Shown here: one piece after another, positions 1 to 8,532 of the stretch | Position numbering within the stretch: position 1 is the stretch's first letter | Layout of the letters: every line of letters begins with the position of its first letter | Source of the DNA: Lachnospiraceae bacterium | Lineage (GTDB): Bacteria; Bacillota; Clostridia; Lachnospirales; Lachnospiraceae | Direction: 5' to 3' | NCBI GenBank assembly: GCA_910574185.1 | Contig: CAJSZQ010000002.1 | Coordinates: 124,001 to 188,000, forward strand | Length of the DNA stretch: 64,000 bases | Notes under the pieces: model-generated | Seen by the model: the letters and a program-made list of their open reading frames with translations, nothing else | Databases searched by the model: none | Told to the model about the DNA's origin: nothing | Translations under genes and position numbers: made by a program

Positions 1-1017
1 ACGTTCTCAGCGCTTCTTGAGGTGTTAGACAGTGAGCAGAACGTAAAGTTCCGGGATCATTATCTGGAGGTTCCGATGGATTTGTCGGAGGTCTTGTTTG
101 TGACGACGGCGAATACCTTACAGACGATTCCGAGACCGCTGCTTGACCGTATGGAAGTCATTGAAATCAGCAGTTATACGGAAAATGAAAAGGCGCATAT
201 CGCCATAGAGCATCTGATTCCCAAACAGCTTGAGAAGCATGGAATCAGACCGGAGCAGCTCAGTATCAGCAAAGGCGTCGTGTGGAAAATAGCAAAGAAC
301 TATACCAAAGAGGCGGGAGTCCGCCAGCTTGAGCGTAAGATTGGAGATATCTGCCGCAAGACTGCCAAGGAGATTCTGGAGGACGGAAAGAAAAAAGTAC
401 GTGTGACGGAGAACAATCTGCATAAATATCTGGGGAAGGAGAAATATCTGTACCAGAAGGCGAATCAGACAGATGAGGTTGGAATTGTGCGAGGGCTTGC
501 GTGGACCAGCGTAGGCGGCGATACTTTGCAGATTGAAGTAAATATTATGCCAGGCAAGGGAGAGATAATTCTGACAGGTCAGCTTGGCGATGTGATGAAA
601 GAGTCTGCCAGAACAGGAGTCAGCTATATTCGTTCTGTAGGAGCGGATTATAAGGTTAAGGAAGATTTCTTTACCAGTCACGATATTCACATTCATATAC
701 CAGAAGGAGCAGTGCCGAAAGACGGTCCCTCTGCCGGCATTACGATGGCGACCGCGATGCTTTCGGCTATTACCGGATGTAAAGTCAGGGCAGATGTGGC
801 GATGACAGGAGAGATAACCTTAAGGGGACGGGTACTCCCAATCGGCGGATTGAAGGAGAAACTTCTGGCGGCAAAAAGCGCCGGAATTAAAACGGTTTTG
901 ATTCCAGAAGAGAATGAGAGGGATGTGGAAGAACTCTCGGCAGAGATTACGAAAGGATTGGAGATTCTTCCGGTAAGCAGAATGGAAGAAGTGCTGAAAA
1001 CTGCATTTTGCAGTTGA
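1..1017 (+). CDS. lon: ATP-dependent protease Lon, C-terminal part (5' end outside window)
   Basis: The frame is open from base 1, giving 338 residues of a protein that normally has about 770-800. Present are the end of the AAA+ module (TTANTLQTIPRPLLDRMEVI), the helical lid, and the full Lon peptidase domain. The catalytic dyad is visible: Ser in DGPSAG (codon 730-732) and Lys as the second Lys of GGLKEK (codon 859-861), 43 residues apart as in E. coli Lon. Lon is a cytoplasmic hexamer that degrades misfolded and some regulatory proteins. It lies just upstream of engB, a common order in Firmicutes. The truncation is only the window edge; nothing suggests a broken gene. Confidence 0.97.
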   Translation, partial: TFSALLEVLDSEQNVKFRDHYLEVPMDLSEVLFVTTANTLQTIPRPLLDRMEVIEISSYTENEKAHIAIEHLIPKQLEKHGIRPEQLSISKGVVWKIAKNYTKEAGVRQLERKIGDICRKTAKEILEDGKKKVRVTENNLHKYLGKEKYLYQKANQTDEVGIVRGLAWTSVGGDTLQIEVNIMPGKGEIILTGQLGDVMKESARTGVSYIRSVGADYKVKEDFFTSHDIHIHIPEGAVPKDGPSAGITMATAMLSAITGCKVRADVAMTGEITLRGRVLPIGGLKEKLLAAKSAGIKTVLIPEENERDVEELSAEITKGLEILPVSRMEEVLKTAFCS

Positions 1018-1110
1018 GCATTCTGCGCGTTATGGCCAGATACTTATGATTCGTTGCCGGCATAGTAAGGCACGATAATCGTAACATAGTAAAGAAAGGG
1101 GAGAAGAATC

Positions 1111-1728
1111 ATGATTATCCGCAGTCTGGAGTTGGAGACTGTCTGTGGAATTACCAGCAAGCTTCCGGAGAATGTATTGCCGGAGATTGCATTTGCGGGA
1201 AAGTCTAACGTGGGGAAGTCCTCGCTGATTAACGGACTTATGAACCGCAAGTCTTTTGCAAGAATTTCAGCTACGCCGGGAAAAACTCAGACTATTAATT
1301 TTTACAATATTAATCAGGAATTGTATCTTGTAGACCTGCCTGGATATGGGTATGCGAAAGTATCGGAGCAGGAGAAGCAGAAGTGGGGGAAGATGATTGA
1401 GCGTTACCTCCACAGTTCAAAGCAGTTAAGGGCTGTATTTCTTCTGATTGATATTCGTCACGACCCGTCTGCCAATGACAGGCAGATGTATGATTGGATT
1501 CTTTCCCAGGGGTACCATCCGATTATTATTGCCACGAAGCTTGACAAGTTAAAAAGGAGTCAGGTGGCAAAGCACGTGAAGGCAATCAGGCAGGGACTTA
1601 AGCTGGATGCAGAATCAGTTCTGATTCCTTTTTCGGCAGTAACGAAGCAGGGCAGAGATGAAATCTGGGAACTTGCGGAAGAGCTCTGTGGCTTGCGAAA
1701 GGAAGAAGAAGGAAATTTGGGAAGTTGA
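1111..1728 (+). CDS. engB: Ribosome biogenesis GTP-binding protein EngB (YsxC/YihA)
   Basis: A 205-residue TRAFAC-class GTPase of normal family length. The G motifs are in order: G1 GKSNVGKSS (about residues 30-38), G2 around TPGKTQT, G3 DLPGYG, G4 TKLDK and G5 FSA. EngB acts in late assembly of the 50S subunit and is usually essential. The start ATG follows a GGGGAG-like ribosome binding site in AAAGAAAGGGGAGAAGAATC. It sits 93 bases after lon and 12 bases before the next gene, so the three are probably co-transcribed. Confidence 0.96.
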   Translation: MIIRSLELETVCGITSKLPENVLPEIAFAGKSNVGKSSLINGLMNRKSFARISATPGKTQTINFYNINQELYLVDLPGYGYAKVSEQEKQKWGKMIERYLHSSKQLRAVFLLIDIRHDPSANDRQMYDWILSQGYHPIIIATKLDKLKRSQVAKHVKAIRQGLKLDAESVLIPFSAVTKQGRDEIWELAEELCGLRKEEEGNLGS

Positions 1729-1740
1729 GGTGTGTTGTAT

Positions 1741-2883
1741 ATGGGGGTCAGGGAAGAGCTTGGGGACCACAGGCCTTACTGGAAGGTTGCGGTGAGCCTC
1801 CTGTTCAGCCTCGGTGTAACAATTTTATTGATTTATCTCGGAGTTAAGGCAATCTTTTATTTTATGCCCTTTGTGATTGGATGGATTTTGTCAGTAATTG
1901 CAGGCCCGGTGGTAACTTTTTTGGAAAAACGGCTGCGAATTATGAAGAAGTTTGGTTCAGCCATTACTATTATTCTGGTGCTGGCAATCTGTATCGGGGG
2001 TATCTATCTGATAGGCAGCAGAATATGGAAGGAAATTCTGGCGCTTATTGACAATTTTCCTTCTATGTATGCGGATTTGGAGAGAGGATTCGCTCAGATT
2101 GGGAGCATGGGTTCGGAAGTGTTTTCCCGCCTGCCGACGGAGGTGCAGAACGGATGGCATTCTCTGGTAAGTAATCTGGACGAGACTATGGGAGCGCTGA
2201 TTAGCCAGATTGGAGAGCCTACGATAGAGATTGCCGGGAATATGGCGAAGAGAATCCCGTCTATACTGGTTGGTATAGTTGTGGCGCTTGTATCTGCTTA
2301 TTTCTTTGTATCTGAAAAGGATAGCTTAAACGCATGGGTAAAGCGCGTAGTTCCGGAGCCGATTACCAGTCGCATGAGCATGGTCGCGGATAACTTAAAA
2401 TATGCGGTAGGCGGATATTTTAAGGCCCAGTTTAAGATTATGGCGGTGGTATTTACAATTCTGCTGGTTGGTTTTGCTTTGATTGGGATTCATTATTCCA
2501 TTTTGCTGGCGCTGGGAATCGCATTTCTGGATTTCCTTCCATTTTTCGGGACAGGGACGGCTTTGATTCCATGGGGGATATATAAATTTCTGGTGGGCGA
2601 CTATCGCACGCTTGTGGCGCTGGCAATTCTGTATGGCGTAACCCAGCTGGTGAGACAGTTGATTCAGCCCAAGCTGGTCGGCGACAGTATGGGATTAAAT
2701 CCTCTGTATACCTTGTTTCTTCTGTATCTGGGATATCGGCTTGGAAGCGTACTGGGTATGATTTTTGCAGTACCTTTGGGACTGATTGTGATAAATTTGT
2801 ATAAGGCGGGCGCTTTTGACTATATTCTGGATGATGTGAAGATTCTCACAGAGGGAATCTTAAGCCTGAGGAACAGGGATTAG
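1741..2883 (+). CDS. AI-2E family transporter, resembling sporulation membrane protein YtvI
   Basis: About 380 residues with six to eight hydrophobic segments. These include an N-terminal pair, a segment near residue 170 (SILVGIVVALVSAYFF), and a C-terminal block with the family-typical FLDFLPFFGTGTALIPWG and the later LVGDSMGLNPLYTL. This matches the AI-2E/PerM family; in clostridia such proteins are often called YtvI, a sporulation membrane protein. Transport substrate is unknown. GTG and TTG codons lie upstream at 1732 and 1735, but the GAGG at 1727-1730 is correctly spaced only for ATG 1741. It is probably the last gene of the lon-engB run. Confidence 0.85.
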   Translation: MGVREELGDHRPYWKVAVSLLFSLGVTILLIYLGVKAIFYFMPFVIGWILSVIAGPVVTFLEKRLRIMKKFGSAITIILVLAICIGGIYLIGSRIWKEILALIDNFPSMYADLERGFAQIGSMGSEVFSRLPTEVQNGWHSLVSNLDETMGALISQIGEPTIEIAGNMAKRIPSILVGIVVALVSAYFFVSEKDSLNAWVKRVVPEPITSRMSMVADNLKYAVGGYFKAQFKIMAVVFTILLVGFALIGIHYSILLALGIAFLDFLPFFGTGTALIPWGIYKFLVGDYRTLVALAILYGVTQLVRQLIQPKLVGDSMGLNPLYTLFLLYLGYRLGSVLGMIFAVPLGLIVINLYKAGAFDYILDDVKILTEGILSLRNRD

Positions 2884-3030
2884 CGCGTCGTCTGCAATTA
2901 TATCCAGCTTTGCATGATATAATAGCAGGCCAAGAAGTTTCGGGAGCTTCCCACAGGAAAAGGATTTATTGTATCGTGAAAGGTGAAAAGACGCCAGTGT
3001 AACATTGAAGAATATAAATTATAATCGAAG
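2884..3030 (+). other. Intergenic stretch with a lone -10 element; possible short transcript
   Basis: No gene is seen here. A TATAAT box occurs near 2917-2922 (GCATGATATAATAGC) without a convincing -35, and the strong terminator at 3031-3078 lies about 150 bases downstream. A short non-coding RNA is possible, or this may simply be the 3' UTR of the upstream operon. I could not match it to a known RNA family. Confidence 0.2.
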
Positions 3031-3078
3031 ATAAGAGACGGCTAAAGGTAAATATTTTGTCAGCCGTCTCTTATTTTG
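3031..3078 (+). terminator. Rho-independent terminator
   Basis: A perfect 13-bp stem, ATAAGAGACGGCT at 3031-3043 and AGCCGTCTCTTAT at 3062-3074, is followed by TTTTG. It ends the transcript from the lon-engB side before the sigma factor gene. Confidence 0.8.
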
Positions 3079-3210
3079 TAACAAAAGGCAGTTTTCCCGG
3101 TCTAATAGATAAAGGGAGGATAGTCGTAGTTTACTGGGTGTATGGCTTGTCCGGAAAGCCTCGGCATAGACGAGGGGTGAAACGGCATTCCATTGAAGGA
3201 GGTGCAGACC

Positions 3211-3714
3211 ATGGATTTTGAAGAAATATATATTACATATTTCCGGGACATTTATCTGTTTATCCTTGCTATGAGCAAGGACGCGCAGATTGCCGAAGAA
3301 ATTACGCAGGAAACATTTTTCAAGGCGCTGAAGAATATTGACAAATTCGGGCATATCTGTTCGGTAAAAACCTGGCTGTGCCAAATCGGAAAGAACACTT
3401 ACCTGTCGTATTTAGAGAAGCAGAAGCATTTTGCCAGAGAGGATTGGAAAGACGTGCTGGAGAATGACAGAGATGGGAAGGACGGGCGCAGCCCGGAGGC
3501 GCTCTTTCTGAAGAAGGAAGAAGTTCTTTCGTTATATAAGGTTCTTGAAGTTTTAAGGGAGCCTTACAAAGAGGTTTTTACCCTGCGGATTTTTGGAGAT
3601 TTGTCCTTTCGTGAAATCGGGGAAATCTTTGGCCGGAGGGAAGGCTGGGCGCGTGTTACGTATCACCGGGCCAAACTAAAAATACAGGAAACTGTCAGGA
3701 GAGAGGAGGAATAG
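3211..3714 (+). CDS. ECF RNA polymerase sigma factor
   Basis: A 167-residue sigma-70 family protein with only regions 2 and 4. Region 2 includes AEEITQETFFKALKN (about residues 28-42), and region 4 has the helix-turn-helix LSFREIGEIFGRREGWARVTYHR split around residues 133-156. This is the ECF layout. The start ATG 3211 is set by AAGGAGG at 3196-3202; an upstream TTG in the same frame overlaps that site and is unlikely. The anti-sigma gene starts three bases after its stop, so the pair is translationally linked. It probably controls a cell-envelope response, but the regulon cannot be read from this window. Confidence 0.93.
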   Translation: MDFEEIYITYFRDIYLFILAMSKDAQIAEEITQETFFKALKNIDKFGHICSVKTWLCQIGKNTYLSYLEKQKHFAREDWKDVLENDRDGKDGRSPEALFLKKEEVLSLYKVLEVLREPYKEVFTLRIFGDLSFREIGEIFGRREGWARVTYHRAKLKIQETVRREEE

Positions 3715-3717
3715 ACG

Positions 3718-4572
3718 ATGAATAAGATATCGTGTAATGTCATTCGTGATTTGATGATTCTTTATGAAGACGATGTGTGCAGTGAAGAGAGCAGAGGAGT
3801 GATTGAGGAGCATATCGAAGAGTGCGAGGAATGCCGCAGGATATGCCGGATGGCCAGACAGCCGCTTCCGGAGATATCCCTTGGACAAGAAAGCAGTGCG
3901 AAGAAAGAGGACGGCGATGAATTTTGGGAGATTGCCAGACGTGCTGTCAGGAAATTTGAGAGGAAGGTGACTCTGCGGCAGACGATGATTTTTGCTATTG
4001 TCCTTGCGGTGATTTTGATGGGCGCCAGTGTATGGGACGGATGGCTGCAGTATCGGATTTTTGTGGTGCCTTCGGAGGAGGTGAAGGTTACGGAGCTGTA
4101 TGAATTGGAGAATGGCGATATCTTTTGTACCTTTACCGGCAAAGAACTGATTGGAAGGGTGAATACCAGTGAACTGAAAGTTCCGGTAGAAAAAGGATAC
4201 CGGGATTATGCTCAGGGATGGTATGAGATATCCTTTCAGTATCCGATGCCTCATGAGAAGGATATAGAAGAAGCCGTCTACAGTAATGAAGTGAGCATGG
4301 TTTTTAAAAGGGAGGAGCGAGAAATTGGAAATTGGCTTGAGGATGAGGAAGGAAATATGATTCCGGATGAGTCTTCTGTCAGAAATACCACAACCTGCGC
4401 TTCGATATATTATTATGGAAAAAATAAGGAAGATAAACTGTTGGTCTGGGAAGAGGGGCAGAAAATAGAATCTGCGCCGGATACAATTGAAAAACTAGTC
4501 AGAGACGATGAGGAGAAGAATGGCGTATTCTGCTGGGAATATACAACGCGGCGGATAGATAAAGACAGATAA
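3718..4572 (+). CDS. Anti-sigma factor with N-terminal zinc finger (zf-HC2) and one membrane helix
   Basis: A 284-residue protein. Residues 1-45 hold the HX3CX2C motif in HIEECEECRR, typical of zinc-binding anti-sigma domains such as RsiW. Around residues 91-109 is one membrane helix (TMIFAIVLAVILMGASVW). The remaining 170 residues would be extracellular and match no family I know. Position right behind the ECF sigma gene is the classic arrangement: the cytoplasmic finger holds the sigma factor until the membrane protein is cut or changes shape. The extracellular part is presumably the sensor (inference). Confidence 0.9.
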   Translation: MNKISCNVIRDLMILYEDDVCSEESRGVIEEHIEECEECRRICRMARQPLPEISLGQESSAKKEDGDEFWEIARRAVRKFERKVTLRQTMIFAIVLAVILMGASVWDGWLQYRIFVVPSEEVKVTELYELENGDIFCTFTGKELIGRVNTSELKVPVEKGYRDYAQGWYEISFQYPMPHEKDIEEAVYSNEVSMVFKREEREIGNWLEDEEGNMIPDESSVRNTTTCASIYYYGKNKEDKLLVWEEGQKIESAPDTIEKLVRDDEEKNGVFCWEYTTRRIDKDR

Positions 4573-4732
4573 ACATGGATTTCGTTTAGTATCCATTTTG
4601 AATGTGGAATAGAATATGCTCCTGCCGGTGCGGTTGATTGACAAAAGGAACAGACTGCCGGCAGCAGAGAGTTGCGATTGGCCGCGCGCTGATAACCAGG
4701 CCGGAGATTATACGTTTACTGAAACAATTTAA

Positions 4733-4787
4733 CCGCAGGCTGAACCAGAAATCATGATTAATCTATGATAACTGGTTCAGCCTGCGG
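4733..4787 (-). terminator. Long perfect inverted repeat, probable terminator of the beta-galactosidase gene
   Basis: A 16-bp perfect stem (CCGCAGGCTGAACCAG at 4733-4748 and its complement at 4772-4787) lies between two convergent genes. On the minus strand it is followed by TTAAATTGTTT, a weak U-rich tract, so it most likely ends the minus-strand gene. The plus-strand flank lacks a T run. Confidence 0.6.
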
Positions 4788-4816
4788 GCGTAAAATCTGT
4801 ATGGAGGACGGGGAGA

Positions 4817-7800
4817 TTAAATCCCCCTGAAGCGGAATGTAAATGTGAGCCGCTTATCTGCATGTATCAGATATTCTGGATGGGTCGGCGCGCCCCAACT
4901 GTCGTCTCCGGCAATTCCCATCTGCATCAGCGCCGTCCGGATGACGGTGTAATGTACCTGAGGCAACTCGTAGGGATGGCGAGCGTTCTCCATCTCGTGA
5001 GGAGTCCAGGGAAGGGCCGAAAAGTTCATGTTATCACCTGTAAAGAGGAATCCCCGGCCTTTTCTGTCGGTTACCTTTGCCCAGCGGACGCCTATTTTAT
5101 TGCCGGTTTCCTGCGGCACGATGTAATCGGCCACATTGTCGGATATCTGATTCCGATAAATACCAAGCTTTGCGCCCTTACAGCGGTCTGCGTAGGTCTC
5201 GGCGGGTCCCATGCCGTACCATTCCAGCTGATTATAATCTGCATTTATTTTCATAATCATGCCAAATTCCGGCATATTTTCCAGTCCTTTTACCGGGTCG
5301 TGAATCAGCGTAGTCTCGATGGTTCCGTCGCCGTAAACGGTGTATATTACCCGGCAGTAAGAGGCGGGAGTGGTTGGAAGTACATAGTTATAGGCGATGG
5401 AAGCATAGGTTTCATGAACTTCTAACGTCGGGTCGCCGGGATTATATCCTGACTGTTCGGGAGTGATAAAATCCTTGTGGGACAGATAGAGGCTGGCAAG
5501 CTTCCACTGGCCGTAGAACATGGGCATTCCATTTCCTTCATCATTATCTACCGGAGCTCTCCAGAAATTCGGCTTTGGAATACTCTCTATCATCTCGACG
5601 CCGGCGTAGCGGTAGGATACCAGTCCTCCTGCCAGATAGGAGAACAGCGCGTCGAAGTTCTCTCCCTTTACTCCGATATTTAGCTTACCCCTGACAACCT
5701 TGACTGGTTTGATGCAGTGGTATTCTTTTTTTGTATTTGTTTCTGTTATCGTATATACATTCTGACCAAATGCCACCTCGTGTCCGGCTTCAGCCCAGAG
5801 AGTATTCTTCTTTAAACGGAAGGAAACCGTAACTGTATATTCGCCTGGCTTTTTTGGCGTTGGGAGCGGAAGCGGATATTCCTGCTCTGACAGGGGGGCA
5901 ACGGCTGTGACAAGCTCCGCCTGTTTGATAAGGATTCCGTTCTTTGCCAGAGTTACGATGCAGCGGAAATCCTCTGTATTGACAAACAGATTCTTATTCT
6001 TTACAAGAACTTTCTTCTGGCCCACATCGGCTGTTATATTCTGATAATTAAATTTTATTTCCTGCATCTTTGGCGAAGGTGTTCTGTCGCTTCCGTATAC
6101 GATTCCGTTGGCGCTGAAATTATAGTCCGTAGGACGTTCGCCAAAATCGCCGCCGTAGGCCTGAAATTCTTTGCCGTAACGGTCTTTCTTTGTGATAGTC
6201 TGATCTACATAGTCCCAGATAAAACCGCCCTGATACAGAGGCTCTGTGTCTGTCAAATCTGTATATTTATGCATAGCGCCGCAGGAATTGCCCATAGCGT
6301 GGGTATATTCGCAGCAGATAAATGGTTTATCCCTATGTTTGGAAAGAAAGTCTTCAATCGTAGAAACAGGGGTATACATCTGGCTTTCTATCTCGCTGGT
6401 TTCGTTATAACGGCGGTCATGGGATACGCCTTCATAGTGAATTAGCCTGGTATCGTCCAGTTCCCGGAATTTATCCGACATTTTTTTGATAACCAGCCCG
6501 CCGTAGGACTCGTTTCCACAGGACCAGATTAGGATAGAAGGATGATTCTTATCTCGCTGGTACATGGAATTTACACGGTCAAGAAGAGCGCCTTCCCATT
6601 CCGGCTTATCTCCAGGAATAGCAAATTCATAATTACCGCTCCGCATTACTGCGTCCCAGGAGCCATGAGTTTCCATATTAGTCTCGTCAATTAGATAAAT
6701 TCCATATACGTCGCAGAAATTATACAGCGGAGAATCGTTCGGATAATGGCAGGTACGGATAGCGTTGATATTATTCCGTTTCATAGTGATAATGTCCTGA
6801 AGCAATTCTGCCGGTTGGGGAACGCGTCCCGCTATGGAACTGAATTCATGGCGGTTTACGCCCTTGAATACGATTCGCTTACCGTTTAAACACATAATAT
6901 GATTTTTCATTTCAAACCGGCGAAAGCCTACGCCGGAAGCAACGACTTCTGTTATGTGCCCCTGTTCATTGGTGACAGTCAGGAGCAGTTCATACAGATT
7001 TGGTTCTTCGGCGCTCCAGAGTTTCATGCCTTCCAGCGGAAGGGTAATCTTTCCGCTGCCGTCTGATAAGGAAAATTCAGCCTTTGCCACTTCTTTATTC
7101 GCAGCTTCTCCTAAATCGGTTACAGAGCTTCCTGGGAAACGGTATAGCGGCATCTCAGAGAGAATCATCTGTATAGTTCCGCGTCCCTGGGATTGGATGT
7201 CTATTTTTAATTCACCTTTTGTTAAGCTGTCGTCAAGGAGCGCCTGAATCTTTAAGTCATTGATGTGCACTGCAGGTTTCGTATAGAGATACACGTCCCG
7301 GAAGATACCAGAGAAACGGTAAAAGTCCTGATCTTCCGCCCAACTGCCGCTGGTCCACTTATATACCTGCAGGGCTAATTTGTTCTCTCCATCGGTCAGG
7401 TAAGGCGTCAAATCAAAATCAGAAGGAGTAAAACTGTCTTCGCTGTAGCCCACATATTGTCCGTTCAGCCACAGCGCCATGCCGCTTTCTACGCCCTGAA
7501 AGGAGATGTAAAGCGCCTGTCCTTTCATATGCTCTGGTACATAAAAATATTTCACATAACTGGCGACAGGATTAAATTCAGTGGGAATCTCGCCGTCCCA
7601 GATATCCTCCCGGCCGTCCCATGGATACTGGGTGTTCACGTATGCGGGGATATCATAGCCCTCCATCTGGATGTGGGCGGGTACCCGGATGTCGCTCCAG
7701 TTCTTACAGTTATAGTCAGTCCTCTCAAAGCCCTTTATTGTTTCGTCCATATTTCTTCCATAGGAGAATTTCCAAATACCATTTAAGGAATAACGGAACG

Positions 7801-7915
7801 GATTTTCCCCGGCCCTTAAAGATTCTTCATCCGGAAAATATACATGGTCGGAATGTGCCGGAAGGACATGTTCCTTGTAAAATGTGATGTCTTTGATTTT
7901 GTTGTAGTCAAACAT
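4817..7915 (-). CDS. lacZ: Beta-galactosidase, glycoside hydrolase family 2 (LacZ type)
   Basis: A full-length 1032-residue LacZ-type enzyme hydrolysing terminal beta-galactosides. The order is sugar-binding jelly roll, immunoglobulin-like domain, TIM barrel, second beta domain, and C-terminal small-chain domain (from about residue 755). Acid/base Glu469 lies in WSCGNESYGG and nucleophile Glu536 in FICCEYTHAMGNS, close to E. coli E461 and E537. There is no signal peptide, so it is cytoplasmic. The start has GGAGG seven bases upstream. It faces away from an AraC regulator and a sugar ABC importer, which suggests uptake and hydrolysis of a galactoside. The true substrate (lactose, galacto-oligosaccharide or host glycan) is not determined. 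Confidence 0.95.
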   Translation of the reverse strand: MFDYNKIKDITFYKEHVLPAHSDHVYFPDEESLRAGENPFRYSLNGIWKFSYGRNMDETIKGFERTDYNCKNWSDIRVPAHIQMEGYDIPAYVNTQYPWDGREDIWDGEIPTEFNPVASYVKYFYVPEHMKGQALYISFQGVESGMALWLNGQYVGYSEDSFTPSDFDLTPYLTDGENKLALQVYKWTSGSWAEDQDFYRFSGIFRDVYLYTKPAVHINDLKIQALLDDSLTKGELKIDIQSQGRGTIQMILSEMPLYRFPGSSVTDLGEAANKEVAKAEFSLSDGSGKITLPLEGMKLWSAEEPNLYELLLTVTNEQGHITEVVASGVGFRRFEMKNHIMCLNGKRIVFKGVNRHEFSSIAGRVPQPAELLQDIITMKRNNINAIRTCHYPNDSPLYNFCDVYGIYLIDETNMETHGSWDAVMRSGNYEFAIPGDKPEWEGALLDRVNSMYQRDKNHPSILIWSCGNESYGGLVIKKMSDKFRELDDTRLIHYEGVSHDRRYNETSEIESQMYTPVSTIEDFLSKHRDKPFICCEYTHAMGNSCGAMHKYTDLTDTEPLYQGGFIWDYVDQTITKKDRYGKEFQAYGGDFGERPTDYNFSANGIVYGSDRTPSPKMQEIKFNYQNITADVGQKKVLVKNKNLFVNTEDFRCIVTLAKNGILIKQAELVTAVAPLSEQEYPLPLPTPKKPGEYTVTVSFRLKKNTLWAEAGHEVAFGQNVYTITETNTKKEYHCIKPVKVVRGKLNIGVKGENFDALFSYLAGGLVSYRYAGVEMIESIPKPNFWRAPVDNDEGNGMPMFYGQWKLASLYLSHKDFITPEQSGYNPGDPTLEVHETYASIAYNYVLPTTPASYCRVIYTVYGDGTIETTLIHDPVKGLENMPEFGMIMKINADYNQLEWYGMGPAETYADRCKGAKLGIYRNQISDNVADYIVPQETGNKIGVRWAKVTDRKGRGFLFTGDNMNFSALPWTPHEMENARHPYELPQVHYTVIRTALMQMGIAGDDSWGAPTHPEYLIHADKRLTFTFRFRGI

Positions 7916-8174
7916 AGCTAACCTCCTGCGGAATCTGTCCGGTTTGTCGGGAAGATTCCATAATCTTTCTATCCATTATATTGTTAATTCCATTATGTGA
8001 TTGACGCGTAGAATATGCAATATAAAATAGGTGCAAAAACATGGAAAAATGTTGCATAAAGGGATGATATATTACTGGGAATACGTAGAATTATCAAATA
8101 AAAATGAACCGTATTTCAAAATACAGGGCGGGTGTCTCTTTGAAAATATTTTGTGCATGTTTGGCGATAATAAT
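7916..8174. promoter_or_regulatory. Divergent control region between beta-galactosidase and AraC genes
   Basis: A gene-free region. Reading leftwards for lacZ, a TATAAT -10 box lies at 7975-7980, with no good -35 at the right distance, as expected for an activator-dependent promoter. At 8031-8056 (minus strand) is TGCAACATTTTTCCATGTTT followed by TTGCAC, which resembles the TGCATGTTTTTTG core in the two plus-strand promoters described below. GAATATGCA at 8011-8019 also recurs at 10844-10852. These are candidate AraC half-sites (inference). Confidence 0.45.
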
Positions 8175-8236
8175 TGAATTTGCAAGTTTTTTGATTGAAT
8201 ATAAACGCAATGTAGAAAAAGAAATCAGTATAATCA
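8175..8236 (+). promoter_or_regulatory. Promoter/operator copy 1, near-identical to 10842-10901
   Basis: The block contains TTGAATTTGCAAG, then TTTTTTGATTGAATATA, then AGTATAAT. The same order, with a spacing that differs by only one base (55 against 54 bases from the TTGAAT to the TATAAT box), is found upstream of the sugar-binding protein gene. The absence of a good -35 and the conserved upstream block suggest activation by an AraC protein binding the two GAAT-containing half-sites. Confidence 0.6.
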
Positions 8237-8532
8237 CATTTATGAAGTCAGAGTAAAAGGGATACTTCATGTGCCTATAGATATTGTACAATACAGAGAT
8301 TCTGATAAAGGTATGTGATTTCGTATCCAGAAAGGTTCGCTTTGTACATTCTGTTTCTCAGCTCTTTACAAATACGCTCTACTACGACAACAACTTGTTT
8401 TCAAGCAGTTCCAGTGAAGAAACCATACAATTGTTTACAGGCTTATTCTGATACTATATTCGGTTAGACATGAAATGTTCTGTTTTATATCTGGAAGTGT
8501 GGAGCATCCATATATGCAGAAAGGAAATCGCT
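8237..8532 (+). other. Long leader before the AraC gene
   Basis: About 290 bases without a convincing gene separate the upstream promoter from the AraC start. Near 8433-8460 (TTTACA then TATATT) there may be a second promoter nearer the gene. Short open stretches on both strands around 8330-8450 could be a decayed gene end, but nothing is recognisable. Confidence 0.25.

Noticed and set aside
1..21. Lon as a truncated pseudogene
   Set aside because: The frame is open to the first base and the catalytic dyad is intact; only the window edge cuts it.
118..696. A 192-codon open frame on the minus strand inside lon
   Set aside because: It lies opposite a clearly conserved protease domain, has no ribosome binding site, and its translation resembles no protein.
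4862..5425. A 187-codon plus-strand open frame opposite the beta-galactosidase end
   Set aside because: It is antisense to conserved LacZ C-terminal sequence and shows no gene-like features.
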